Assembly (NCBI RefSeq): GCF_032163395.1
Contig: NZ_CP119968.1
Span: 667,501-731,500 of the forward strand
Direction of reading: 5' to 3'
Length of the DNA stretch: 64,000 nt
Source of the DNA: Gloeocapsopsis dulcis
GTDB lineage: Bacteria > Cyanobacteriota > Cyanobacteriia > Cyanobacteriales > Chroococcidiopsidaceae
A program made the position numbers and the translations under genes. Below, in pieces: positions 8,810 to 17,052 of this stretch. The notes under the pieces were generated by a model, which saw only the letters and a list, made by a program, of their open reading frames with translations, did no database searches and was not told the origin of the DNA. How positions within the stretch are numbered: the first letter of the stretch is position 1; the number at the start of each line of letters is the position of its first letter.

Positions 8810-10210
8810 CTATAGCTGTAGAATTGCTCGTGCTAATTTGAAGTAGATTAGGACACCAAGCACGTCAACTGCTGTTGTGATAAAGGGTGCAGACATTAAA
8901 GCTGGGTCTAACCGCAGTGAACGAAATAAAAATGGTAGTGCTGAACCAGACACTGAAGCCAAAATAGAGATTGATACTAAACTTAGTCCAACAGCGATCG
9001 CCACTGACCAATTTCCTTGCAAAAAATAACTCCAAATCGTTGCTACACTACCCAGCATCGAACCTAACAAAGCTCCGGCGATCGCTTCGCGCCATACAAC
9101 TTGAAAAGTTCCTAGGGCGTTAATTTCATCAGTATTCATTCCTCGGATAACGACTGTTGATGACTGTGCCCCAACATTACCACCAGTACCAGTCAACAGG
9201 GGAATAAAAGCAGCAAGAGCTACTACTTTCTGTAAAATTTCTTCTTCAGACTTAATAATTGTCCCTGTAACAGTATTTGTTAACAGCAGAACAAATAGCC
9301 AAACAACACGCTTGCGTGCAACTGTAATCAAATCAGTTTGAAAATAGTTGTCTCCTCCAGATTGGACACCACCGCCCAAAGTATAAATATCTTCAGTAGT
9401 TTCTTGCTCTAAGATATCAATGACGTCATCGACAGTAACAATTCCAACAAGACGTTGTTCGCGATCGACTACAGGCACAGCCAAAAAGTCATAGCGTTGA
9501 ATCAACCGAGCAACTTCTTCTTGATCGGCATCAGTATAAACAAACACCACCTCGCGAGTCATAATTTCGCTGATTTTTTGCTGTGGTTGAGCTGTCACTA
9601 GCTCGCGGAGCGATAAAATACCTGTCAAGCGTCTGGCGGCGTCTGTAACATATAAGTAGTAAATTGTCTCAGTAGCATTTGCTAAGCGCCGAATTCGCTC
9701 TAGTGCTTGAGTTGCAGTAAAATCTTCCTTCAAGGAGATTAACTCAGGTGTCATGATCCGCCCAGCTGTACCGGCCTCATAACCGAGTAACTGAGCTGTA
9801 GCTTGGCGTTCGGTGGGACTTAGTTGCTCTAGAAGGCGAGTGACAAACTTTGCTGGTAGTTCATCAAACAACCGCGCTCGGTCGTCAGGTGACATTTTAT
9901 CAACAATATCTAGAACGTCTTGACTTTTAAACTCTACAATCAGTGCTTCCTGAACACTTGTGTCAAGATGTTCGTAAACTTCAATCGCTTCACTTTTAGA
10001 TAGCAAACGAAATGCAATAGCTTGCATTGCTTCTGGCAACCCTTCAATTGCCTCAGCAATATCTGCTGGCTGCTCTGGTTCTAAAACTGCCTTGGCTCCC
10101 TGCAAATCCCCTCGTTCGAGGAGCGATCGCAGTTGATTACGCACTAACTCTCGCAGTTCCTTGCGCGAGACATCCTGAAATGGTGAGGATAAATTGTTAG
10201 TTTCAGTCAA
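8810..10210 (-). CDS. mgtE: MgtE family magnesium transporter
   Basis: A 466-residue MgtE channel/transporter. Domain order is an N-domain of helical hairpins (about 20-135, e.g. PADIAEAIEGLPEAMQAIAFRLL), two CBS domains (about 145-270; RIMTPELISL and EIMTREVVFVYTDAD) and five membrane helices from about 295 to the end. The pore-helix GNVGAQSSTVVIRG signature is near 345. The cytosolic N/CBS part senses Mg2+ and gates the pore. Length is normal. It is divergent from htpX. Confidence 0.95.
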   Translation of the reverse strand: MTETNNLSSPFQDVSRKELRELVRNQLRSLLERGDLQGAKAVLEPEQPADIAEAIEGLPEAMQAIAFRLLSKSEAIEVYEHLDTSVQEALIVEFKSQDVLDIVDKMSPDDRARLFDELPAKFVTRLLEQLSPTERQATAQLLGYEAGTAGRIMTPELISLKEDFTATQALERIRRLANATETIYYLYVTDAARRLTGILSLRELVTAQPQQKISEIMTREVVFVYTDADQEEVARLIQRYDFLAVPVVDREQRLVGIVTVDDVIDILEQETTEDIYTLGGGVQSGGDNYFQTDLITVARKRVVWLFVLLLTNTVTGTIIKSEEEILQKVVALAAFIPLLTGTGGNVGAQSSTVVIRGMNTDEINALGTFQVVWREAIAGALLGSMLGSVATIWSYFLQGNWSVAIAVGLSLVSISILASVSGSALPFLFRSLRLDPALMSAPFITTAVDVLGVLIYFKLARAILQL

Positions 10211-10572
10211 AGCCTACCGTCCTGAACCAGAAAGTGTAAAAAAATGGCTGTTTTTAGTCTATGTGATCCGACTAAATTTCAGATGATTAGCATAAGCATT
10301 TCTCAAACATGCCGATCGCAGTAGCAATCATCTCTCTTTTACCACTTCCTGGCAACGAATCAAAATTCCATCCATCTGCAGCTCATAACTCTAGTTCAGT
10401 CGCTAGACTATTAATCAAATTCACACTTGATTAGTAGGCAAATCCGTACTCAATTATTAGCATTTTCTTCCCAAAGAATCTGAGTTTAGGTCGATACAAT
10501 CAAAGTGCGACTTAAGGAATGCTGTAACTAAATGCAAACTACTACGGAAACAGCATTATTAGGATCAACAAT
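10211..10572. other. divergent spacer between mgtE and htpX
   Basis: No gene and no convincing riboswitch or Mg-sensing leader was seen in 362 bases. The region must contain both promoters, but no canonical -35/-10 pair stands out. Confidence 0.5.
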
Positions 10573-11457
10573 ATGAAAAATCAATTAAAAACTGTCGCCC
10601 TCTTAGGTTTGCTGAGTGGTTTACTGATTGCAATTAGCTACTGGGTAATCGGTGGGATAGGAGGCGTCGTTATTGGCATAACTTTGGCAGCGGTGACTAA
10701 CTTAGTGTCATGGTATCAATCAGATAAAATTGCTCTAGCAGCCTATCGGGCGCAACCAGCGAGCTTTAATCAAGCACCAGATTTGCATCGGATGGTACAA
10801 CGCTTGTGCGATCGCGCTAATTTACCAATGCCAGGAATCTATATTGTTCCCAGCCCTGCTGCGAATGCTTTTGCGACGGGACGCGATCCAAAACATGCTG
10901 CAGTAGCAGTTACAGAAGGCATTTTACGGGCATTACCTGAAGATGAACTTGAAGGCGTTATTGCTCATGAGCTAACTCATATTGCTAATCGCGACACCCT
11001 AACTCAAGCTGTCGCAGCTACACTGGGTGGAGCAATTGCGATGTTGGCACAAATCGTCAGCTACAGCTTATGGTTTCCTGCTTCACGCGATGGCAATCGT
11101 GGGGCAAATCCTTTAGGCTTACTCCTGACAATTTTTTTAGCGCCGATGGCAGCGACGATCATTCAATTAGCAATCTCACGCGCGCGCGAGTTTGAGGCAG
11201 ACGCGGGAGCTGCTAGAATTACACAAAATCCTAGAGCATTAGCTCGTGCTTTGCAACGCTTGGAAAGTACAGCGCGTCAGTTACCCCTAAATGCGAATCC
11301 AGCCTTTGAGCCACTGTTAATTGTAAATTCTATCTCTGGTCAGTTTTTAGGTAACTTATTTTCTAGTCACCCACCAACAGCAGCGCGAGTTCAACAGTTA
11401 GTGAAATTAGAACAAGAACTTTCTCAATCACCATCTAAATTTTCTTTTGGGCAATAA
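10573..11457 (+). CDS. htpX: M48 family metalloprotease, HtpX-like
   Basis: A 294-residue membrane-bound zinc protease. Two N-terminal helices (about 7-27 and 30-47) are followed by a short cytoplasmic domain. The zinc motif HELTHIANRD lies near residue 137, a membrane hairpin near 150-205, and the third zinc ligand in EFEADAGAAR near 212. HtpX degrades damaged membrane proteins and overlaps with FtsH, which is also encoded in this window. Length is normal for the family (about 285-300). The next gene follows by 51 bp in the same direction. Confidence 0.92.
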   Translation: MKNQLKTVALLGLLSGLLIAISYWVIGGIGGVVIGITLAAVTNLVSWYQSDKIALAAYRAQPASFNQAPDLHRMVQRLCDRANLPMPGIYIVPSPAANAFATGRDPKHAAVAVTEGILRALPEDELEGVIAHELTHIANRDTLTQAVAATLGGAIAMLAQIVSYSLWFPASRDGNRGANPLGLLLTIFLAPMAATIIQLAISRAREFEADAGAARITQNPRALARALQRLESTARQLPLNANPAFEPLLIVNSISGQFLGNLFSSHPPTAARVQQLVKLEQELSQSPSKFSFGQ

Positions 11458-11508
11458 TCAAGCATTCCGCATAGCATTTACCCAGCTTTCATACTAGGAG
11501 AGATAACC

Positions 11509-11934
11509 ATGACTTCTGAACCCAATAACACTGATACCTCTGTAGAAGTTCAAATTATTCCGCAGACTGCGAATGAAGTAACTCCCCAAACAAACGAACT
11601 TGTGGAAACCGAGATGGCTGGGGAAAGTGACGATCTCAAAAATGAAACGAAAGCTTTGATTAATGCCCTCAAAAAACGTGCCCAAGCAGAAGCGCAGTCT
11701 GCAGGAGCACTCACTCATGACGCATATCTGAATGCCGTACGTCGAGCACGAGAAACTATTGAAGGCAATCAACTGATTGAACCCGATCGCATTGAATACT
11801 CTTTTTCTTTAATTCAGAAAGAAGCTGAGAAAAACTGGCACTCAGTTGTTAAAGAAGTCTCCGACTTAGGCGATCGCCTAGCAGATGCTGCTAAAGCTGC
11901 TTGGGATATTTTAACGACTCCTCGTTCGCGTTAA
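11509..11934 (+). CDS. acidic helical protein of unknown function downstream of htpX
   Basis: A 141-residue cytoplasmic protein. The first 45 residues are polar and look disordered (rich in Thr, Asn, Glu). Residues 48-135 form amphipathic helices, including ALINALKKRAQ and SVVKEVSDLGDRLADAAKAAWDIL. There is no Cys, signal peptide or membrane segment. An AGGAG sequence (11494-11498) lies upstream of the ATG. It may be cotranscribed with htpX and is closed by a hairpin terminator. I do not recognise the family. Confidence 0.65.
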   Translation: MTSEPNNTDTSVEVQIIPQTANEVTPQTNELVETEMAGESDDLKNETKALINALKKRAQAEAQSAGALTHDAYLNAVRRARETIEGNQLIEPDRIEYSFSLIQKEAEKNWHSVVKEVSDLGDRLADAAKAAWDILTTPRSR

Positions 11935-11958
11935 GTTGTTTTATCTAATTGAATCTTG

Positions 11959-12000
11959 AGTGTGCTGGAAATGAATGTTTCTGGCACTTTTTATTTTCTC
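11959..12000 (+). terminator. rho-independent terminator
   Basis: AGTG pairs with CACT and CTGGAAA pairs with TTTCTGG (two G-U pairs, small bulge). The hairpin is followed by TTTTTATTTTCT. It lies directly after the 11509-11934 gene. Confidence 0.65.
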
Positions 12001-12142
12001 TTCAATTATCGGCAGAATATCGTCCTCAAGATAGATGAAATTATTAATTTTTTAAATATCAAAACAATTATTCATACACAAAATTGCGAATTGTAAAAAT
12101 GATTGTTACATTTCAAGAGAAGGGATCAAAAAGGACAAATCT

Positions 12143-12520
12143 ATGCATAGATTTCTAGGAATTATTCCTACTCCACCACCTTTGCAAGCCCAGTCACTCG
12201 TTTATGACTTAAAAACAAGGTTAGATTGGGGAGATCCAGCGCTAACAATCATTGACGTGCGCGATCGCAGTGAGTATAACTATAGCCACATTTTAGGAGC
12301 AATTCCTATCCCACTAGCAGAGTTAGCACGGATCTTATCTACTTTAGAACTGACGCGGGATATTTATATTTACGGCGAAACTGATGAAGAAACTGCCCTA
12401 GCGGCGAAAAAATTGCAAGCCATGGGATATCAGAATGTATCACAAATACGAGGTGGTGTTGCCGCTTGGAAAGCAGTTGGCTATCCTATCGAATCTCTCG
12501 TACAGACATTACCAATTTAA
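12143..12520 (+). CDS. rhodanese-like protein lacking the catalytic cysteine
   Basis: A 125-residue single rhodanese domain. The CH2A-type motif IIDVRDRSEYNYSHILGAIPIPLAEL (residues 36-61) and the C-terminal RGGVAAWKAVGYPI are intact. At the active-site loop, where a Cys followed by five residues and Arg/Thr is expected, the sequence reads IYIYGETDEET (residues 74-84). There is no Cys anywhere in the protein. It cannot act as a thiosulfate sulfurtransferase by the normal mechanism and is better read as a binding or regulatory rhodanese fold. Confidence 0.88.
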   Translation: MHRFLGIIPTPPPLQAQSLVYDLKTRLDWGDPALTIIDVRDRSEYNYSHILGAIPIPLAELARILSTLELTRDIYIYGETDEETALAAKKLQAMGYQNVSQIRGGVAAWKAVGYPIESLVQTLPI

Positions 12521-12949
12521 TTAATCTGTTTAAATTAAATTTCAAAAACAGCCTTGTTTAGAGTTCTAACAAGCTATTTTCTAATGCATTATTTATATTA
12601 AAAATGGTAGTTATTTGCACAAAAAAAACACTAGCGAATTAACTTGTTTACCTTAAATATCAAGTAGGAATTTGATAGCTGGTAGACTCAAATCACTATG
12701 AGCAATTCAACATGATTGGCATCAGGCTTTTCTCAATTACAGCAATAATCAGCGATCAGCGATCTTTATAAAAAGCGGACGCTCTTTACTACAAGGCATA
12801 AAACAGTTACGCTAGAAGCGCTCTAGCTTGATTTTCGTGTGCTGGTAGTGTGGCAATTGAGATATCAACGTTCCAAATTTATGGAGCTTATAGGACAAAT
12901 TGCTGCTTACAATTAGTGTCATTGGTTCGCCCAGTCTAGGAGATAAAAG
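12521..12949. other. intergenic region with a weak terminator
   Basis: No gene is visible. AGCCTTGTT (12550-12558) pairs with AACAAGCT (12568-12575) with one bulged C, followed by ATTTTCT, and could terminate the rhodanese transcript. The rest, upstream of the CcmK gene, is AT-rich with a short repeat of ATCAGCGATC near 12750. Confidence 0.45.
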
Positions 12950-13264
12950 ATGCCAGCAGCAGTTGGTATGGTTGAAGTTAAGGGTCTTCCTCCTGCTTTA
13001 GCAGTAGCAGATGCCATGGTGAAAGCTGCTCGTGTAACCTTGGTAGGTTACGAAAAAGTCAGCAGTGCTCGATATACTATTATTGTCAGAGGAGATGTCT
13101 CAGAAGTGCAAACCTCGGTCAGTGCTGGGGTAGATTCGGTGAAACGAGTTAATACAGAAGAAGAGTTACTCCTCTCATACCATGTGATTGCTCGCCCTCA
13201 CGAAAATGTCGAGACTGTGCTGCCGATCCATTACAGACAAGCAGTGGAACAGTTCCGTGTTTAG
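12950..13264 (+). CDS. ccmK: carboxysome shell protein, CcmK paralogue
   Basis: A 104-residue single BMC domain protein. The whole length aligns by eye with CcmK1/CcmK2: [31 protein letters not shown], then [16 protein letters not shown], and the tail HVIARPHEN with [13 protein letters not shown]. Hexamers of such proteins tile the facets of the carboxysome. The pore loop, KIGSG in CcmK2, reads KVSSA here (residues 36-40), so pore chemistry probably differs. No other ccm or rbc gene is adjacent; the gene is an orphan copy, as CcmK3/4/5/6-type paralogues often are. An AGGAG sequence at 12939-12943 precedes the ATG. Confidence 0.9.
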   Translation: MPAAVGMVEVKGLPPALAVADAMVKAARVTLVGYEKVSSARYTIIVRGDVSEVQTSVSAGVDSVKRVNTEEELLLSYHVIARPHENVETVLPIHYRQAVEQFRV

Positions 13265-13299
13265 CATTTAAGCCCCGCATTTTGACCCCTACAACTGCG

Positions 13300-14031
13300 A
13301 TGTCTGGTGTTTCCATAGTTATACCTACTTTAAACGAAGGAAATTGTTTAGAGCGTACTCTGCGCAATCTAAGTTTCTTGGAACCTCCTGCGCGGGAAGT
13401 TTTAGTTGTCGATGGCGGAAGCGAAGATCAAACAGTGGCGATCGCGCAACAAGCTGATATAAAAGTGATTCATGCTCAAGGACGAGGGCGATCGTTACAA
13501 ATGAATCAGGGAGCAGCAGAATCTACAGGAGAGATTCTGTGTTTTTTGCATGCAGATACTTTAGTTCCTGATGATTTTATCGCAGTAGTTGAGCAAACTT
13601 TAGCAGATCCAACTGTTGCTGGCGGTGGTTTTATTTCCTTAATGGTAGGAGCACAAACTACACGTTGGGGAATTTCTCTACACAACTATCTCAAAACTTA
13701 TTATGCTCCTTTACTATTTCGACCACACCTTTTTTTTAAAGGACTAAGGCTGCTTTTTGGCGATCAAGCCATGTTCTGCCGTCGTACTGACTTTTGGACT
13801 TGTGGTGGCTTTGATAATCAGCTTCCTATTTTAGAAGAAGCAGATTTATGCTTAAAGCTAGTGCGGCGAGGACGATTACGTCAGGTGAATCGTGTTGTGC
13901 AAAGTTCGGATAGACGTGTAGCGCGTTGGGGTTCTTTGAAGGCGACGGCAATCTATATTTATATTGGCTTTTTGTGGGGTTTTGGTGTTTCTGCGTCTTT
14001 TTTGAAACAATTTTATGAAGATATTCGTTAG
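13300..14031 (+). CDS. family 2 glycosyltransferase, TIGR04283-like
   Basis: A GT-A fold glycosyltransferase of 243 residues from the ATG at 13300 (an upstream TTG at 13282 would add six). The N-terminus VSIVIPTLNEGNCLERTL and VDGGSEDQTVAIA are GT2 motifs; CFLHADTLVPDDF carries the metal-binding DxD-like element; FGDQAMFCRR and PILEEADLCLKLVRRG complete the catalytic region. The closest family I recognise is TIGR04283, found in arsenosugar synthesis loci but also elsewhere. No arsenic gene is next to it, so the substrate stays open. It begins 35 bp after ccmK. Confidence 0.85.
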   Translation: MSGVSIVIPTLNEGNCLERTLRNLSFLEPPAREVLVVDGGSEDQTVAIAQQADIKVIHAQGRGRSLQMNQGAAESTGEILCFLHADTLVPDDFIAVVEQTLADPTVAGGGFISLMVGAQTTRWGISLHNYLKTYYAPLLFRPHLFFKGLRLLFGDQAMFCRRTDFWTCGGFDNQLPILEEADLCLKLVRRGRLRQVNRVVQSSDRRVARWGSLKATAIYIYIGFLWGFGVSASFLKQFYEDIR

Positions 14032-14080
14032 TGCAAGACAAGCGTAATCAACTCAAAAGGTTTGATAAGAGGTTATTGAA

Positions 14081-14554
14081 ATGCGATGGAAGAATGTTAC
14101 TAAATTTTTACTTGGTATTAGTTTAGCTTTAGCTATTCTAATTAGTGGTGGTGTAGCAGTCGCTTTGTACTTCTTGCATAGAGTAGCGACTCCTCCAGCT
14201 AAACCAGTATTTTCTAATGATAGTGCTGAAGTAAAGGCGCGAGGTACTCCCAGGGCAGGTTCAAATACAGCTTCATCTGGTACTCAAGCAGCGACTACTA
14301 CAACCACACCTGAAGTATCCTCAACAGCATCTCTATCACCTGGAACATACAAGGCAAGAGTTACGTGGGCACAAGGTTTGAGCGTACGCTCAGAGCCAAG
14401 CCTAGAAGCTGAGCGAATTGGTGGAGTTGGTTACAACGAGGAGCTTACTGTGTTAGAAACAAATTCTGACAAGAGTTGGCAAAAAATACGTATAGAGGAC
14501 AGCGAACAAGAAGGTTGGGTCAAAGCGGGCAACGTCGAAAGGATCGAAGAATAG
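14081..14554 (+). CDS. membrane-anchored SH3-domain protein, convergent with furA
   Basis: A 157-residue protein. One membrane helix (about residues 9-32) is followed by a Thr/Ser/Ala-rich linker (about 35-90) and a bacterial SH3 domain (about 92-155; ARVTWAQGLSVRSEPSLEAERIGGV, then GWVKAGNVERI). SH3b domains bind cell-wall peptides, so a periplasmic wall-binding role is likely. AAGAGG upstream of the ATG serves as ribosome site. Its stop lies 37 bp from the stop of fur on the opposite strand, with no strong terminator between them. In Anabaena PCC 7120 a gene in this position (alr1690) yields a transcript that reads through as antisense to furA. Confidence 0.85.
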   Translation: MRWKNVTKFLLGISLALAILISGGVAVALYFLHRVATPPAKPVFSNDSAEVKARGTPRAGSNTASSGTQAATTTTTPEVSSTASLSPGTYKARVTWAQGLSVRSEPSLEAERIGGVGYNEELTVLETNSDKSWQKIRIEDSEQEGWVKAGNVERIEE

Positions 14555-14591
14555 TGACGCGATACCACTTCTCCTTGTTCACTTTATCTAT

Positions 14592-15047
14592 TTATAAAGG
14601 TAACAGCGCTCTTTGACATGAAGGACATACCGCATGGATTGTTAACTGACAGTCTAGTAAGTGATATCCTTCTTTTTGGGCTGTTTTTGTCCCAATTTTC
14701 AAAATTGAATCGTTCTTGAACTCGATTGTTTTGTTGCAACGAACACAGATAAGGTGATGATGATGGTTAGGATAGGGCTGATTTATTTCATAGTGTTTAT
14801 GTCCTTCTCCTAACTCTAGCTCTCGCAGGATACCCATCCGTGCCATTAGCTTGAGTGTTCGATAAATCGTAGATAAGCTAATTCCTTCTCCTTGAGCTTC
14901 TAAGTGATGATAGAGATCTTCTGCACTGAGATGTTCGCCTTTAGGAAGCTCTTGAAAAACGTGTAAAATGACTTCTCGCTGAGGAGTTAAACGCCAACCA
15001 CGATCGTTGAGTTCCGCCTTGAGCGAGGTAGCTGTATAGACAGTCAT
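14592..15047 (-). CDS. fur: ferric uptake regulator FurA
   Basis: A 151-residue Fur protein. The DNA-binding winged helix has RGWRLTPQREVIL and LSTIYRTLKLMARMGILREL. The metal and dimer domain has HKHYEINQ and HHHHLICVRCNKTIEF, with CxxC (CVRC and CPSC) zinc/redox motifs. The sequence closely follows the FurA of heterocystous cyanobacteria as I remember it (MTVYTATSLKAELNDRGWRLTP start), and its position downstream of sigC is the same. It represses iron acquisition genes when iron is plentiful and links iron with redox state. A strong promoter with an AT-rich Fur-box-like stretch lies upstream, consistent with autoregulation. Confidence 0.95.
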   Translation of the reverse strand: MTVYTATSLKAELNDRGWRLTPQREVILHVFQELPKGEHLSAEDLYHHLEAQGEGISLSTIYRTLKLMARMGILRELELGEGHKHYEINQPYPNHHHHLICVRCNKTIEFKNDSILKIGTKTAQKEGYHLLDCQLTIHAVCPSCQRALLPL

Positions 15048-15080
15048 GACAACCTTCTCAACAAAGCATATTTATTGATA

Positions 15081-15110
15081 ATTATAAAAAAGATTTGCAG
15101 TAATTGTCAA
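15081..15110 (-). promoter_or_regulatory. fur promoter with possible Fur box
   Basis: On the minus strand TTGACA (15110-15105) and TATAAT (15086-15081) are both perfect consensus hexamers separated by 18 bases. The AT-rich ATAATTATCAATAAAT just downstream resembles a degenerate Fur box (GATAAT-type repeats) overlapping the -10 element. Confidence 0.75.
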
Positions 15111-15192
15111 CAAGACAGGATTATTGCAAATGATTTCTAATAGAAAGTTGCGAATATTTTGTACTTCACCAGCCCTTCAGCTTGAAGAACTG

Positions 15193-15219
15193 AAAACAGG
15201 GCATGGCATTGCACGCCCT
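15193..15219 (-). terminator. terminator of sigC
   Basis: Read on the minus strand, AGGGCGTG pairs with CATGCCCT (one G-U pair) around a 6-base loop and is followed by GTTTTC. It lies 13 bases past the sigC stop codon. Confidence 0.65.
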
Positions 15220-15231
15220 CATATCTCGTAG

Positions 15232-16470
15232 TTAGGTCAAAGTCTCCAAGTAGTCGCGAACTTGGTTACGGCGTTTAGGTTGACGCAACTTCTGTAAAGC
15301 CTTAGATTCAATCTGACGGACTCGTTCGCGAGACAGATCTAATGCGCGTCCAATTTCTGCTAACGAGTATGAGTGACCGTCTCCTAAGCCGAAGCGCATC
15401 AAAATAACATCACGTTCGCGATCGGTTAAATCTGTCAGCAGATGCTGCAAGTCGCGTTGGAGAGCCTCGCGCATCAGCACTTCTTCTGGGGAAATACTAT
15501 CTGTTTCAAGTAAGTCTCCAAGTTCTGTGTCTTTTTCCTTACCTACTTTAGTTTCCAAAGATACTGAACGAGGTACTCGTAACAAAACTTCCCTGACTTG
15601 TGGCGGTGTCATTTCTAACTCTGCCGCAATATCATCAATCGTTGGAGTACGACCTTTCTCTTGCGAGATTTTACGTTGTGCTTTCTTAATTTTGTTGAGT
15701 TTTTCTGTGATGTGAACTGGTAGGCGAATTGTCCGACTTTGGGTAGCGATCGCTCGCGTAATACCCTGACGAATCCACCAGTATGCATAAGTGCTAAATC
15801 GATAACCTTTAGTTGGATCAAACTTATCAACAGCTCTTTCTAAACCTAACGTTCCTTCTTGTACGAGATCGAGTAGCTCTAAACCCCGATTTTGATACTT
15901 TTTCGCAACTGACACAACGAGGCGTAAATTTGCCTTGATCATGTGTTCTTTAGCACGGTTGCCTTCACTTTGAATTTGCTCTAACTCCTGCACGGTTAAG
16001 CCAGTAATTTCAGCCCAACGCCGTTTTCCTTTAAATAAGGTGGGTTTGAGTTCTGATCCCTCTATGCCAGCGCTAGTAGCCCAACGTTCTAGGGAAGGTC
16101 GATGTCCTAATTCAGATGTTAAGCGCTCTTGAACTTCCATAAGCTGTTCATAGGGAATCATTATTTCATCCCCATCTTTAGCTGCTTGAGAGCGCAGTTC
16201 TACCAAGTGTAAATAGCGCTGTACTTTTTGAGCTTCGGAAACTTCTTCGTCTCGCCCTAAAAGATGCACTCGACCAATTTCTTGGAGATACAGACGTACC
16301 AAATCGGTGGTGCGACGATTAATTGGCTGCAAGTTAGCCGCATCGTTAGACTCCATGTCGAAGTCCATCACATCTCCTTCAATTAAATCAGCCTCATTAG
16401 GTTCTTGCTGAAAATCTTGAGGAGATTGCTCTTCGTAAGTGGTATAGGCGTAAAAAGATGTTGCTGGCAT
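15232..16470 (-). CDS. sigC: group 2 RNA polymerase sigma factor, SigC type
   Basis: A 412-residue sigma-70 family protein lacking the long N-terminal region 1.1 of the primary factor. Region 1.2 begins at TDLVRLYLQEIGRVHLL (about 55); region 2 has RLVVSVAKKYQNRGLELLDLVQEG and YRFSTYAYWWIRQGI. Region 3 lies near IRLPVHITEKLNKI, and region 4 has LTDRERDVILMRFGL and SLAEIGRALDLSRERVRQIES. Adjacency to furA matches the Anabaena order furA-sigC, which is the main reason for naming it SigC rather than another group 2 factor. Group 2 sigmas direct nutrient, heat and stationary-phase responses and are not essential. Confidence 0.85.
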   Translation of the reverse strand: MPATSFYAYTTYEEQSPQDFQQEPNEADLIEGDVMDFDMESNDAANLQPINRRTTDLVRLYLQEIGRVHLLGRDEEVSEAQKVQRYLHLVELRSQAAKDGDEIMIPYEQLMEVQERLTSELGHRPSLERWATSAGIEGSELKPTLFKGKRRWAEITGLTVQELEQIQSEGNRAKEHMIKANLRLVVSVAKKYQNRGLELLDLVQEGTLGLERAVDKFDPTKGYRFSTYAYWWIRQGITRAIATQSRTIRLPVHITEKLNKIKKAQRKISQEKGRTPTIDDIAAELEMTPPQVREVLLRVPRSVSLETKVGKEKDTELGDLLETDSISPEEVLMREALQRDLQHLLTDLTDRERDVILMRFGLGDGHSYSLAEIGRALDLSRERVRQIESKALQKLRQPKRRNQVRDYLETLT

Positions 16471-17052
16471 AGGGGTCGTTTCAATCGCTCCAGGTGATAA
16501 TTTAGGGTGCGTAGCTACTTCCTGTTGCTATTGTTCCCGCGATCTAAGATGGAATAACAGGTTAGAGGGTTCCATTAACTAAATCTTTAAGTAATTATTT
16601 TGTGTTCTTTTTAAGACTATTGACATTTGAAATTAGGTATTTACACTTACAAAAAAGCGCTAAACTACTTTGCACGAAGTAAAAAAAGAAACAAGATATC
16701 ACCTAAAAAGCAGCAATTTGTAGCTATTTTAGACAACAGATTATAAAAATATTGCAGACGAAATAGCTGTGACCTTCGTCAAAGGCTAGGTTAATCTACA
16801 GCTGTGCTATGCCAATTTCCTGAATCAGCTACCGTCTTGCTTTAGAGAGCAGAAAAGATTTTTTGTATTATATTTAGTGTTATTGACATTAGCGCACTAA
16901 GTTATAGTGTTAGTAATTCTTCAATACTAACTTTTAGTTTTGGAGCAATTATTTTTTGAATTAGTGTGGCTTGTTCAATTGATATAAAAAATAAGGGCGA
17001 TATATTCGCCCTTGTAGTTATAAAACTAAGTAATTTAGAAACTTAGTAGCTT
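16471..17052. other. sigC upstream region
   Basis: This 582-bp gene-free stretch holds the long leader and promoter region of sigC, the ftsH terminator at its right end, and AT-rich sequence between. No small ORF with a ribosome site was convincing. The length would suit multiple stress-dependent promoters. Confidence 0.5.
16985..17013 (-). terminator. ftsH rho-independent terminator
   Basis: AAGGGCGA (16993-17000) and TCGCCCTT (17006-17013) form a perfect 8-bp stem with a TATAT loop. Read on the minus strand, the stem is followed by ATTTTTTATATC. It lies about 40 bp after the ftsH stop. Confidence 0.9.
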
